64,000 bases of DNA, taken from assembly GCF_004138165.1 (NCBI RefSeq), contig NZ_RYFF01000008.1:1-64000 (forward strand), read 5' to 3'. Positions 51,259 to 59,296 of the stretch are shown one piece after another. Position 1 is the stretch's first letter. Each line of letters opens with the position of its first letter. A program made the translations under genes and the position numbers. Origin of the DNA: Candidatus Chloroploca sp. Khr17 (lineage in GTDB: Bacteria > Chloroflexota > Chloroflexia > Chloroflexales > Chloroflexaceae). The notes beneath the pieces are model-generated. The model was given only the letters and a program-made list of their open reading frames with translations, did not search any database and had not been told where the DNA came from.

Positions 51259-52446
51259 TTAATCCTTGCCAAAGCGCCGCCCAATCAGATAACACCGCTC
51301 GCCTTCCCTGGCAACGTCGGTGAGCAGGTAGCGCCCTTCGGTAAAGCCGAGTTGCTCTGTCAAGATAGTGTCGGTAACGGTGCGCCAGTGCAAGGCGAGG
51401 CCAAGATCAGTGTGTTGCATTTTCGTCCAGTCGGCAGGGATTTCGATGGCAATGGCTGCGGCGTTGCCAGGGGTGGCGATGGGGGTGAACCCGTCGTTGA
51501 GGATGGCGAGGTCGGGGAAGTCGGTCAGCGCGGCAACCGTTGACCGTCCCGGGCGTTCAACGAGACCGCCTTGCCCATGGGCCGAGCGGGGCAACCAGAC
51601 GAGGCCGAGCCGTGAGGCGGGCACGCGATTCAAGCTGTTCCGAAAGGGGTAGTAGTCTGGATAATAGGCCCCGGCTACCGCTCGCAGCCGCCCGAAGTTG
51701 AGCCTGGCATTGCCGAATTGCAGGGGATCGACGGTCCAGTGGATCAGGTCAAGCCCCTGGGCGAGCACCTGCCGGGCCTGGTGCCGCTTGAGCATGGCGG
51801 CAAGGCCCATCCGCCGTACCTCGGGCGCAATGCCCATCACTTGCGATTCGACGGCGAGATCGTGACGGTAGGGAAGATCGGCCTCGTTCAGGGCAGCAAG
51901 GCCAAAGCGGTAAAAGCCCAGCAGAAAGCCTACCACCTGATCCTGATAACGTGCCACCAGTGAGGTGGCGGGTTGAAACGATGAACTGTGCAGATCATCC
52001 GGGTAACGCGCTGCCGCTGAGCCGCCCCAGATCGCTTCGTGCAACTGACGGATCGCGGCAAGTTCGTGGGGTTCGGGGGCACCGAGGTCAAAGGGGCCAG
52101 CACGATGGTGCGAAGGAACGCCACGCGGGGGGAGGGTGGGATCATGCCAGATGAGCCGATCAGGGGCAAGCAGCGCCTCGATCGCGCCCCGAACAAGTGC
52201 GCCCGGATCGGACATCCGTGCCGTATAGAGACGCTGCCCCTCGTGTAGGCCGCGTGGAAAGAGCAGGGCATATGCGCCACTTGCCTGGTTTATGAGCAAG
52301 CGGCCACCCATCCTGGCAAACGTCGTTTTGACAAAGTAGTCGGGGAGCACCTGACCAGCCGCCGGATCGGCCTCGGCATAGAGTGTATCGATCAGGGTTG
52401 ACCAGTTGGTGGCGTCAGGCTCAATCAGGTGCCAGGTGGCGCGCAT
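51259..52446 (-). CDS. GNAT-type N-acetyltransferase (COG3375-like)
   Basis: A 395-residue protein. The GNAT core occupies about 120-260: PEPHELAAIRQLHEAIWG, TSLVARYQDQVVGFLLGFYR, VMGIAPEVRRMGLAAMLKRH (the acetyl-CoA loop in variant form) and WTVDPLQFGNARLNFGRLRA. The C-terminal 120 residues are probably a substrate domain. COG3375 members have no known substrate. The ATG at 52446 overlaps the stop of the nonapeptide-repeat gene (TAATG), implying coupled expression. The N-terminal 110 residues are unlike the family as I know it. Confidence 0.72.
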   Translation of the reverse strand: MRATWHLIEPDATNWSTLIDTLYAEADPAAGQVLPDYFVKTTFARMGGRLLINQASGAYALLFPRGLHEGQRLYTARMSDPGALVRGAIEALLAPDRLIWHDPTLPPRGVPSHHRAGPFDLGAPEPHELAAIRQLHEAIWGGSAAARYPDDLHSSSFQPATSLVARYQDQVVGFLLGFYRFGLAALNEADLPYRHDLAVESQVMGIAPEVRRMGLAAMLKRHQARQVLAQGLDLIHWTVDPLQFGNARLNFGRLRAVAGAYYPDYYPFRNSLNRVPASRLGLVWLPRSAHGQGGLVERPGRSTVAALTDFPDLAILNDGFTPIATPGNAAAIAIEIPADWTKMQHTDLGLALHWRTVTDTILTEQLGFTEGRYLLTDVAREGERCYLIGRRFGKD

Positions 52447-52724
52447 TATGCTTCACTGCTCCGCCGAGGACGCCCGAGAAGCTTGCCTGAACCACCAACG
52501 CTGAGGATCGAACCAGCACTGCCGATGCTCAAGATCGACCCGGCACTGCCGATGCTGAGGATCGAACCAGCACTGCCGATGCTCAAGATCGAGCCCGTGC
52601 TGAAAGCACTCAAGATCGACCACGCGCTAAAGGCACTGAGAATCGACCACGCGCTAAAGGCACTGAGGATTGACCACGTACTGAAAGCACTGCGGATCCC
52701 GTCACGGAGTGAAGAACGCTGCAT
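52446..52724 (-). CDS. nonapeptide-repeat protein (SILSIGSAG/SILSAFSAW)
   Basis: A 92-residue protein. After a short basic N-terminus (MQRSSLRDGIRSAF) there are about eight nine-residue repeats, first SILSAFSAW-type, then SILSIGSAG-type, ending SILSVGGSG and a basic tail (KLLGRPRRSSEA). Regular I/L/F and S/G positions suggest a stacked beta fold. I do not know its function. The ATG at 52724 has GAGG 7 bases upstream, and the stop overlaps the acetyltransferase ATG, so it is very likely a real gene. A reading frame also stays open on the opposite strand over the repeats, which is a by-product of the 27-bp period. Confidence 0.65.
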   Translation of the reverse strand: MQRSSLRDGIRSAFSTWSILSAFSAWSILSAFSAWSILSAFSTGSILSIGSAGSILSIGSAGSILSIGSAGSILSVGGSGKLLGRPRRSSEA

Positions 52725-52747
52725 TGATCTACCTCGCTGATGTCATG

Positions 52748-52756
52748 TGCTATACT
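52748..52756 (+). promoter_or_regulatory. extended -10 promoter of the M20 peptidase gene
   Basis: TGCTATACT fits TGnTATAmT. A start near 52763 gives a leader of about 28 bases. Confidence 0.4.
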
Positions 52757-52790
52757 CACCCTATTCTATCGTGAATAGGACGGAGTTGTG

Positions 52791-53945
52791 ATGTCGATCC
52801 TGCCCTCTGGCGTACTTGATACGGCGCTCAAGCGTCGTGATGAACTCTTGACTGTGGCCGAGACGCTCGTTACCTATGATACCCCAAGTGGCGACAAAGT
52901 GCGCTGTGATGCGCTGGCCGATGAACTCGCCGCCAGGTATGCCCCTCTGGGAACCGTTGAGCGTATGAACAACCCCCAGGGCGGCGACCACCTGCGCATC
53001 CGCGTCGCCGCTCCTGGCGCAACCAGCGAGGTGAAACCGGCCTTGATCCTCTGCCACTACGATACCGTCTGGTCAGCCGGAACCGTTGCCCACCGCCCGA
53101 TGTATGTTGAAGATGACCGCGCCTTTGGGCCGGGTCTCTATGATATGAAGATCAGCCTCGCGATGGCTGAGCTTGGTCTGCAGAGCATCAAGGAGCATGC
53201 GTGGCACCTGGCACGTCCGGTTATCCTGCTGCTGACCTCCGATGAAGAGATTGGCAGCCCAACGTCGCGGGCCTTGATTGAAACGACAGCCCGTGAGTGC
53301 AATCACGTCCTGGTGCTCGAGCCTCCAGTTGAACCGCACGGCGAACTCAAGACCGCCCGCAAAGGCATCGGGATGTTCAATGTGACAATCACCGGAAAGG
53401 CGGCGCATGCGGGCGTTGAGCCAGAAAAGGGGGCGAGTGCGATCAGCGAGCTTGCCTACGAGATTCTCGCGATCCACGCGCTCGCCGATCACGCTGCGGG
53501 AACGACGACCAATGTCGGCATTGTAAAGGGCGGGACACGGCGCAATGTGGTGCCCGCCGAGGCTCGTATGGAAGTGGACGCCCGCGTCTGGACAAGTGCC
53601 GAGGCACGTCGTCTGGAAGAGGCCTTCCAGAATTTGCGGCCTGTGACCCCTGGGGTGCAAGTCGAAGCCACAGGGAGTTTCAGCCGACCGCCGATGGAAC
53701 GCACCCCTGCCTCACGCCACCTCTTTGCCGAAGCACGCCGTCTTGGGGCCGCCTTGGGCTTGAACCTCGGCGAAGGGGCAACGGGCGGCGGTAGCGATGG
53801 CAACTTCACCGCCGCCCTGGGCATTGCGACGCTCGATGGCCTGGGTTCCCCCGGCGAAGGTGCCCACGCCGAGCACGAACAGATCAGTATCTCGGGGGCA
53901 CTTGAGCGTATGGCATTGTTGATCATGCTGTTGACTCACATTTAG
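52791..53945 (+). CDS. M20-family peptidase (glutamate carboxypeptidase-like)
   Basis: A 384-residue metallopeptidase. Zinc ligands and catalytic residues are visible: LILCHYDTVW (His), GPGLYDMK (bridging Asp), TSDEEIGS (catalytic Glu and metal Glu), LVLEPP, a dimerisation domain (KAAHAGVEPEKGASAI) and GGGSDGNFTAA with late GAHAEHEQ carrying the final His. This matches CPG2-type carboxypeptidases and related deacylases. It lacks a signal peptide, so it is cytoplasmic. I chose the ATG at 52791 with GGACGGAG upstream; a GTG one codon earlier is possible. It is followed by a 25-bp-arm hairpin. Confidence 0.9.
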   Translation: MSILPSGVLDTALKRRDELLTVAETLVTYDTPSGDKVRCDALADELAARYAPLGTVERMNNPQGGDHLRIRVAAPGATSEVKPALILCHYDTVWSAGTVAHRPMYVEDDRAFGPGLYDMKISLAMAELGLQSIKEHAWHLARPVILLLTSDEEIGSPTSRALIETTARECNHVLVLEPPVEPHGELKTARKGIGMFNVTITGKAAHAGVEPEKGASAISELAYEILAIHALADHAAGTTTNVGIVKGGTRRNVVPAEARMEVDARVWTSAEARRLEEAFQNLRPVTPGVQVEATGSFSRPPMERTPASRHLFAEARRLGAALGLNLGEGATGGGSDGNFTAALGIATLDGLGSPGEGAHAEHEQISISGALERMALLIMLLTHI

Positions 53946-53951
53946 AAAAGA

Positions 53952-54004
53952 GTATGGTTCATTTCGTTGTGGCGGCTACGCCGCCACAACGAAATGAACC
54001 ATAC
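53952..54004 (+). terminator. 25-bp-arm perfect hairpin after the peptidase gene
   Basis: The arms GTATGGTTCATTTCGTTGTG... and complement have a TAC loop; the centre is GGCGGC-TAC-GCCGCC. It starts 7 bp after the stop codon. Confidence 0.6.
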
Positions 54005-54102
54005 CATACCAGGCATGGAACTAGATCCCTTCTCCCCACGTCTGATCTACAAAGAGGCTTCACGCCTCCCGGCAGATTTCAGTTCAACAGGGGAGTATCA
54101 CT

Positions 54103-55044
54103 ATGCGACCGCCCATTTTCATCACCATGTTGATCATCATGTTTGCCCTCGCTGGCTGTGGTGGGCAGACTGTTTCGTCTGAGTTTGAGACCATCAATGA
54201 ATCGCTTATCGTAGGTAGTGCCGATAGCGGTGCCCCGATGGGCCTTCCGCCTATGGCCTCTGAACGTAGCGCGGCTGATGAAGTCACGAGCCAGGAAGCC
54301 GGTGCGCCGCTGCCCTCTGGCGAACGTCTCGTGATCAAAAACGGGTCGCTATCACTCCAGGTAGAGCAGGTCTCGGCGACCGAGGCGCAGATTCGCACCC
54401 TTGCCGAACAGCAGGGCGGCTATATCGTGAGTATTTCAACGAGCGGGAGCGAGGAGAATCTCTCGTCTTCGATTACGCTGCGCGTGCCTGAGAATCGCTT
54501 TGATGAGACCCTAACGGCCATCGAGGGTTTGGCCCTAAAAATCTTTTCGCGTAGCGTCAGTGGCGATGATGTCACCGAAGAGTTTGTTGACCTCGAGTCG
54601 CGTCTGCGCACGCTTGAAGCGACCCAAGAGCGTCTGCTCGAGTTGCTCACCCGCGCCGAAGATGTCGAGGCAGCCCTGCAAGTCAACTACGCCCTGCGCG
54701 ATATTCAGAGCGAGATCGAACAGATTATGGGCCGCATGAAGTATCTGCAGCAGAGTGCGGCGATGTCAACGCTCTTTGTTGATCTGCGTCCTGTTCCACC
54801 GCCCCCGACGATCGTCGAAGCGGGCCAGTGGCAACCCTTGCGCGTCGCCCAGACGGCCCTCCGCGATCTGGTCAGCTTTGGCCAGGGCCTGCTCAACTTT
54901 GGCATTGTGCTACTCGTCTGGAGCCCGCTCTGGTTGCCGCTGCTGCTGATCGTGCGCTGGGGATGGGGACGGCTTCGTTCACGCCCGCGCAAAGCCTCGC
55001 CCGCCAAAGCGACCACCGGAACACCGACGGGCCAACCCGAATGA
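54103..55044 (+). CDS. DUF4349 lipoprotein
   Basis: A 313-residue exported protein. A lipobox (FALAGC, Cys about 19) and a polar linker precede the DUF4349 domain: ERLVIKNGSLSLQVEQVSAT, GGYIVSISTSG, ITLRVPENRFDETLTAIEGL, DVTEEFVDLESRLRTLEATQ and a coiled-coil segment (about 165-225). A transmembrane helix (NFGIVLLVWSPLWLPLLLIV, about 266-285) and basic tail end it. Function is unknown; similar proteins sit in the cell envelope. The ATG at 54103 is in a single-gene unit between two hairpins. Confidence 0.85.
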   Translation: MRPPIFITMLIIMFALAGCGGQTVSSEFETINESLIVGSADSGAPMGLPPMASERSAADEVTSQEAGAPLPSGERLVIKNGSLSLQVEQVSATEAQIRTLAEQQGGYIVSISTSGSEENLSSSITLRVPENRFDETLTAIEGLALKIFSRSVSGDDVTEEFVDLESRLRTLEATQERLLELLTRAEDVEAALQVNYALRDIQSEIEQIMGRMKYLQQSAAMSTLFVDLRPVPPPPTIVEAGQWQPLRVAQTALRDLVSFGQGLLNFGIVLLVWSPLWLPLLLIVRWGWGRLRSRPRKASPAKATTGTPTGQPE

Positions 55045-55050
55045 TGGTTG

Positions 55051-55088
55051 CAAAGCATACGGCCAGCGTTGGCTGGCCGTATGCTTTG
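55051..55088. terminator. 17-bp-arm hairpin between convergent genes
   Basis: CAAAGCATACGGCCAGC and complement with loop GTTG; the centre again contains GCCAGC/GCTGGC. It lies between the DUF4349 (+) and DUF427 (-) genes. Confidence 0.6.
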
Positions 55089-55113
55089 TTGCGATGGCAA
55101 GGACGGTAGAGGC

Positions 55114-55398
55114 TTACGCTTCGACACGCACCCCACGCCAGAAGGCGACGTAACCAGCGATCTCTTTGGCGGCGTCTTTGGGCTGCGGGTAATACCATGC
55201 CGCATCCTTGTTGGTCGCCCCCTCAACCACGACATTATAATAACTCGCAGTACCCTTCCAGCCACACACCGTATGATGTGAACTCTCGCTCAGATACTCT
55301 TGCTTCACCGCCTCGGGCGGAAAGTAGTGATTGCCTTCAACCATACGGGTTGCCTCACTCTCTGCAATGACAACCCCATTCCAGATTGCACGTGCCAT
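55114..55398 (-). CDS. DUF427 protein
   Basis: A 94-residue protein with the full DUF427 pattern: ARAIWNGVVIAESEATRMVE, GNHYFPPEAV, TVCGWKGTASYYNVVVEGA, DAAWYYPQPKDAAKEIAGYV and FWRGVRVE. The fold is a small beta barrel; function is not established. I chose the ATG at 55398 (MARAIW), with GAAGGAAA about 10 bases upstream. It is a monocistronic gene divergent from tlpA. Confidence 0.9.
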   Translation of the reverse strand: MARAIWNGVVIAESEATRMVEGNHYFPPEAVKQEYLSESSHHTVCGWKGTASYYNVVVEGATNKDAAWYYPQPKDAAKEIAGYVAFWRGVRVEA

Positions 55399-55499
55399 AG
55401 ATCTTTTTTCCTTCAATCCACTCGGGGTGTCGCCCCGTATTATCTTCACCTTGCTGGCAAAAAAGCCAACAAAAGTAGTATAACATCGTTTGCATGGCG

Positions 55500-55505
55500 T
55501 ATAAT
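55500..55505 (+). promoter_or_regulatory. -10 box giving a leaderless TlpA-like mRNA
   Basis: TATAAT is followed by six bases and then the ATG at 55512, so transcription should begin at or next to the start codon. The sequence TATAATGAAAACATG closely matches TATAATGAACGCGTG at the VWA gene (22294). No clear -35 was found. Confidence 0.45.
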
Positions 55506-55511
55506 GAAAAC

Positions 55512-56075
55512 ATGAAACACTACGTGCTTTTGCTCATCTTTACGCTTCTTCTGGTGGGGTGCGGGCGAGCCGAGACCGCTGCGGTGCCTCCTGATCTGCT
55601 TGAGGGGAGTACGGCGATTATTGCCGTCGAGAGCCGCTTGCTTGATCGGGGCAGTGGCAAACTCGTTGAGGGCGATCGTGCGCCTGATTTTAGTTTTACG
55701 CTGCCTGATGGAACAACGCAACGCCTTAGCGATCTGCAGGGGCGTCCCGTCGTGCTCAATTTCTGGGCCTCGTGGTGCCTGCCGTGCATTGAGGAGATGC
55801 CAGCCATTGAGCAGGTCTACCAGGCCGCCGAGGGCGATCTGGTCGTGCTCGCGGTCAACCGCAACGAGTTGCCCGCCGCGATTGCGCGCTTTGCCAACAC
55901 CGTCGAGGTGAGCTTCCCGCTGATTGCCGATGTCACCGGGACGATTGGTGAGCGCTACAGCATTACGAGCCTGCCCGTGACCTATTTTATCAATCGTGAT
56001 GGGACGATTCGCGCCCGTCATATTGGTGCGCTCTCTGAAACAATGCTTGCCGAGCGCATCCAGGCCTTGCAATGA
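55512..56075 (+). CDS. TlpA/ResA-like thioredoxin lipoprotein
   Basis: A 187-residue exported thiol-disulfide oxidoreductase. The signal peptide ends LLLVGC (Cys about 17). The AhpC-TSA/Redoxin domain reads GDRAPDFSFTLPDG, VVLNFWASWCLPCIEEMPA with the CxxC site, ITSLPVTYFINRDG with the cis-Pro, and IGALSETML. It would reduce disulfides or assist cytochrome c maturation outside the membrane. I chose the ATG at 55512 (MKHYVLL), which gives a clean signal peptide; an ATG at 55494 adds six residues. Its stop overlaps the next start (ATGA at 56072). Confidence 0.9.
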   Translation: MKHYVLLLIFTLLLVGCGRAETAAVPPDLLEGSTAIIAVESRLLDRGSGKLVEGDRAPDFSFTLPDGTTQRLSDLQGRPVVLNFWASWCLPCIEEMPAIEQVYQAAEGDLVVLAVNRNELPAAIARFANTVEVSFPLIADVTGTIGERYSITSLPVTYFINRDGTIRARHIGALSETMLAERIQALQ

Positions 56076-56914
56076 AAAAAACGTATCCTGACCACCTGAA
56101 CGACCCCCTCGAGGCCGTCGCTCTGCCAGGTGAATTGCGCACCGAACGTCCGTGGGTCTGGCTGTTCGGGGCTTTTTTTGGGGCGCTGATGATCGCGCTC
56201 TTCTTCTGGCCCACGGCACCGCTTGAGTGGAAGATGTATGCCGTGGTACACGGGGTCTGTGCCCAGCAGCACAACATTTTTTTTGGCCATCTGCAGTTTC
56301 CGATCTGTGCGCGGAATGCCGGGATCTATAGCAGCTTTCTGCTCACCCTGGCCTATCTCTATGCGATCGGGCGCGGGCGTGCTGGTGGCGTGCCGCCGCT
56401 ATTGCTCAGCCTGACGCTCGTTGCCTTTGTGCTGATTATGGCAGCCGACGGCTTCAACTCGTTCTGGCTCGATCTCGGGCGCAGCAACCTCTATACACCT
56501 GACAATCGTCTACGCACGATCACCGGCATGGGCATGGGCATCTCGATTGCGGTGATGATGCACCTGATTCTCAACAATTCGTTACGTAAAAATGTAGACA
56601 GCCATCAGCCGATTCTCACCAACTGGTTCGAGCTTGTGGGCATTATCGGGGTCAATTTTGTGGCGCTGGTTGGCATCTATAGCAACCTGAGCCTGATGTT
56701 CTGGCCGCTCGCCTTCATTGCCTTCTTTGGGTTAACGGGCGTGCTCTATCTGGTCAGTCTTTTGCTGACCAGCCTGGTACTTGGCTACGAAGGACGTGTT
56801 ACGCACCTCACCCAACTCGCTCGTCCGGCGACGATCGCCCTGGTGCCAACCCTGCTGATCCTCGGCACGATGGCGTCCTTCCGCTTCTGGATCGAGTCAC
56901 TCGGCCTGTTGTAG
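56072..56914 (+). CDS. DUF2085 membrane protein
   Basis: A 280-residue membrane protein with about seven hydrophobic helices. HGVCAQQHNIFFGHLQFPIC and ARNAGIYSSFLLTLAYLY form the DUF2085 signature with conserved Cys and His residues, which may bind a metal or react with thiols. ADGFNSFWLDLG is a second conserved segment. It overlaps the TlpA-like gene by 4 bp, so a shared redox role at the membrane is a fair inference. Function of the family is unknown. Confidence 0.85.
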   Translation: MKKTYPDHLNDPLEAVALPGELRTERPWVWLFGAFFGALMIALFFWPTAPLEWKMYAVVHGVCAQQHNIFFGHLQFPICARNAGIYSSFLLTLAYLYAIGRGRAGGVPPLLLSLTLVAFVLIMAADGFNSFWLDLGRSNLYTPDNRLRTITGMGMGISIAVMMHLILNNSLRKNVDSHQPILTNWFELVGIIGVNFVALVGIYSNLSLMFWPLAFIAFFGLTGVLYLVSLLLTSLVLGYEGRVTHLTQLARPATIALVPTLLILGTMASFRFWIESLGLL

Positions 56915-57235
56915 GAGGCTGCCTAAAACGGCGACGGGTTACTGCGGAGTGCCGGTTGATGGTTTTTTCAGTACATAATCTGGTAGTGCCGACTTCAGTC
57001 GGCTGAGCCGGACGCCGACTGAAGTCGGCACTACGTATATCCGCTTTAATGCTTAAAACGCAATGCTTTTCAAATAAGCTCACGCGAAGACGCGACGACG
57101 CCAAGGGTTACGCTCACCTACGCAAAAACCTTTGCACCTTTGCGCCTTTGCGTCAAAAGAGCCGCCTTCTTTGCAAGGTATTGTGCTTAAAACTCACTAG
57201 CCGGCTAAAGCCGACACTTCAACGATGCTGACACG
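56914..57235. repeat. block of dispersed repeats with a 21-bp-arm hairpin
   Basis: No gene is seen here. It contains CCTAAAACGGCGACGGGTTA, related in inverted form to 46843-46889. A hairpin GTAGTGCCGACTTCAGTCGGC follows, with arms at 56983-57003 and 57014-57034. CTTTGCGCCTTTGCGTCAAAA lies near 57137-57158, with a lone TTTGCAAGGTATTG end near 57171. ACTAGCCGGCTAAAGCCGAC is at about 57190-57213. Confidence 0.7.
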
Positions 57236-57239
57236 CTTT

Positions 57240-58469
57240 TCAGACGGCCTTTAAGCAAGCGAGGGCTTGCTGAAGATCGGCGAGCAGATCATCAATCGAC
57301 TCAATGCCCAGCGAGAGCCGCACCAGGCCAGCACCGATCCCACGCTCAGCGCGTTGTTCCGGGGTCAGTTCGCGATGGGAAGCAAGCGCCGGCACACTCA
57401 CCAGGCTATAGAGATCACCAAGGGTTGTCGCGGGCAAAAAGAGCCGGAGCGCGTCGACAAAACGAGCAAGCGCCGTACTATCGGCCAATTCAAAACTCAC
57501 GAGGCCACCGAAGCGTCCGCCAAAAGCCGCCGCCGCCAACGCGTGGCCGGGATGCTCGGCAAGCCCCGGGTAATAGACGTGCGCCACGGCTGGATGCGTG
57601 GTGAGATAGGCGGCCACCTGGGCCGCATTGGCACACTGGCGTTCCATCCGCAGGGCCAGCGTCTTCATCCCGCGCTGCAGTTGCTGGGCCTCGTACGGGC
57701 CAAGGCTCGCCCCCAGCAACCGTGACTGCTGCACCAGGGTTACGTGGAGCAAGCCGGTACGGGCAGCAACAATGCCGCCGGCAGCATCGCCGTGCCCCCC
57801 AAGATACTTGGTTGCGCTATGCACCACCAGATCAACCCCGAGGGTCAGTGGGCGTTGCAACACCGGGGTCGTCAGCGTCGCATCAATCACCAGACGGGCA
57901 CCACACGCCCGGCACTGCTCCACCAATTTCGCCAGGTCAAGCACATGCAAAAGCGGATTCGAGAGCGATTCGGCCAAGACAACGGCAGGAGGATGCGCTT
58001 GCATAGCTACAGCGGTAGCCTGGGCATCGCAGAGATCCACATAGTGGACCTGGGTTCCACGCGCCGCAAACAACTCTTCGAGCAAGACGGTTGTCGAGCC
58101 ATAGAGATCGCGGGCGGCCAGGATTGACGTCGGGCGAGGTGCCGTCTCACCCCGGGGGGTCGAGGCTGCCAGCAGCGCCGCATGCAGTGCCGCCATACCC
58201 GAGCCATAGGCCACCGCACCACGCCCCGCCTCGGCCTGCGCCAAGGCCTGCTCGAAGGCAGCCACTGTCGGATTGCCATAGCGCGTATAAAAGTACCCCT
58301 CACCGGAGACAAAGGCGGCATCGAGCTCGTCCAGCGTCGGATAGAGATAGGTCGTCGTGGTATAGATCGGCGTCACTGTTGGCGTCGCCACCGGGGTAGC
58401 GGCGCGCTCGCCGGCATGCACCAGGCTCGTCTCGAGGTGCCAGGAGGCTTGATCTTGCTGCTCACTCAT
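57240..58469 (-). CDS. PLP-dependent trans-sulfuration enzyme (cystathionine gamma-synthase / methionine gamma-lyase family)
   Basis: A 409-residue PLP enzyme of the Cys/Met metabolism family. TPIYTTTTYLY, FYTRYGNPTVAAFEQALAQAE, GSGMAALHAALLAA, SLSNPLLHVLDL, VIDATLTTPVLQRPL and the PLP-lysine motif SATKYLGGHGDAAGG are in order, with VRLSLGIESIDDLLADL near the end. The exact reaction (cystathionine gamma-synthase, gamma-lyase or O-acetylhomoserine sulfhydrylase) cannot be told from sequence. I chose the ATG at 58469, with AGGAGT upstream. It is downstream of the RRM gene beyond a terminator. Confidence 0.92.
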   Translation of the reverse strand: MSEQQDQASWHLETSLVHAGERAATPVATPTVTPIYTTTTYLYPTLDELDAAFVSGEGYFYTRYGNPTVAAFEQALAQAEAGRGAVAYGSGMAALHAALLAASTPRGETAPRPTSILAARDLYGSTTVLLEELFAARGTQVHYVDLCDAQATAVAMQAHPPAVVLAESLSNPLLHVLDLAKLVEQCRACGARLVIDATLTTPVLQRPLTLGVDLVVHSATKYLGGHGDAAGGIVAARTGLLHVTLVQQSRLLGASLGPYEAQQLQRGMKTLALRMERQCANAAQVAAYLTTHPAVAHVYYPGLAEHPGHALAAAAFGGRFGGLVSFELADSTALARFVDALRLFLPATTLGDLYSLVSVPALASHRELTPEQRAERGIGAGLVRLSLGIESIDDLLADLQQALACLKAV

Positions 58470-58508
58470 CCAAATACTCCTCGCAATCCGCAATCTAAAA
58501 TAGACAAA

Positions 58509-58537
58509 AGCCCGGAGGTGCATTGCACTTCCGGGCT
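58509..58537 (-). terminator. intrinsic terminator of the RRM gene
   Basis: On the minus strand AGCCCGGAAGTGCA pairs with TGCACCTCCGGGCT (one G-U pair) around one base, followed by TTTGTCTATTTT. Stem plus T-rich tail is a good rho-independent terminator 24 bp after the stop. Confidence 0.75.
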
Positions 58538-58560
58538 ACTTGCGCCTGACGAATGATCAG

Positions 58561-58896
58561 CTAGTAGCGATCGCGCCGACCACCACCACCACTACCGCCA
58601 CCATACCCACCCCGGCTGCCGCCGCCGCCACCTGAGCTACGGCCACGCGCGGGCTTATCTTCAGCCTGATTGACGCGCAGATTGCGACCATCAACCTCGT
58701 GACCATCAGTGGCCCGGATCAACTCACCAATATCGGCGGCTTCCATCTCGACAAAACCAAAGCCACGCGACCGGCCAGTATCACGGTCTGTGATCACACG
58801 CGCACTCTGAACCTCACCGTGGGCACCAAAAATTTGGTTCAGCTCGGCGTCGCCAACACTCCACGGCAAATTACCAACAAACAACTTGACTTGCAT
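58561..58896 (-). CDS. glycine-rich RRM RNA-binding protein
   Basis: A 111-residue protein with one RNA-recognition motif (about 3-78): KLFVGNLP is RNP2 and RGFGFVEM is RNP1, with NQAEDKP at the end. A Gly/Arg/Ser tail (about 85-111, GGGGGSRGGYGGG) follows. This plan matches bacterial Rbp proteins, commonly cold-induced, that bind structured RNA. I chose the ATG at 58896 (MQVKLFVG) with AGAGGAGTG upstream. The 5' region to 59150 shows no other gene and may hold a leader. Confidence 0.92.
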   Translation of the reverse strand: MQVKLFVGNLPWSVGDAELNQIFGAHGEVQSARVITDRDTGRSRGFGFVEMEAADIGELIRATDGHEVDGRNLRVNQAEDKPARGRSSGGGGGSRGGYGGGSGGGGRRDRY

Positions 58897-59158
58897 TCCA
58901 ACACTCCTCTGCGCAGGTACGCAGGATTCAGGGATGGCGACAGCAGCGCTGCCCCCGCTACGGTGAACCGATCGAACTCGAACAGCCGGTGGCCTGGAGA
59001 GTACCTGGCACGCTCGCTCCGGCGAACACAACAACATGCTTCGAGCGACGAAGGCTCACCGTGGAATCAGAGTGAAAATGCAGTGATGACACAGTGTATG
59101 ATGTTGGCTTACGGAAGAATTGTAGCATACTTTGCCCGAACTGCAAGCGGTTTTAGCC

Positions 59159-59294
59159 CCAATACCTTGCAAATACGTCGGGTTATTTGACGCAAAGGCG
59201 CAGAGGCGCAGAGGTTTGATGGATCTGTATGCGCAGCTTTGCGCCTTTGCGTCTTTGCATGAACACGGGTCAACCTTAATTTGCAAGGTATTGG
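59159..59294. mobile_element. 136-bp MITE-like element with TTTGACGCAAAGGCGCAG core
   Basis: The 16-bp inverted ends are CCAATACCTTGCAAAT at 59159-59174 and its complement at 59279-59294. Inside are TTTGACGCAAAGGCGCAGAG and the opposing CTTTGCGCCTTTGCGTCTTTG. It ends 2 bp before the fmt stop. A diverged relative lies at 20709-20812. No obvious target duplication was found, and no coding sequence. Confidence 0.6.
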
Positions 59295-59296
59295 TT

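Noticed and set aside
52429-52740. Plus-strand frame with LPMLRIEPA-type repeats
   Set aside because: Both strands stay open because of the 27-bp repeat; the minus strand has an RBS and a stop-start overlap with the acetyltransferase, the plus strand has neither.
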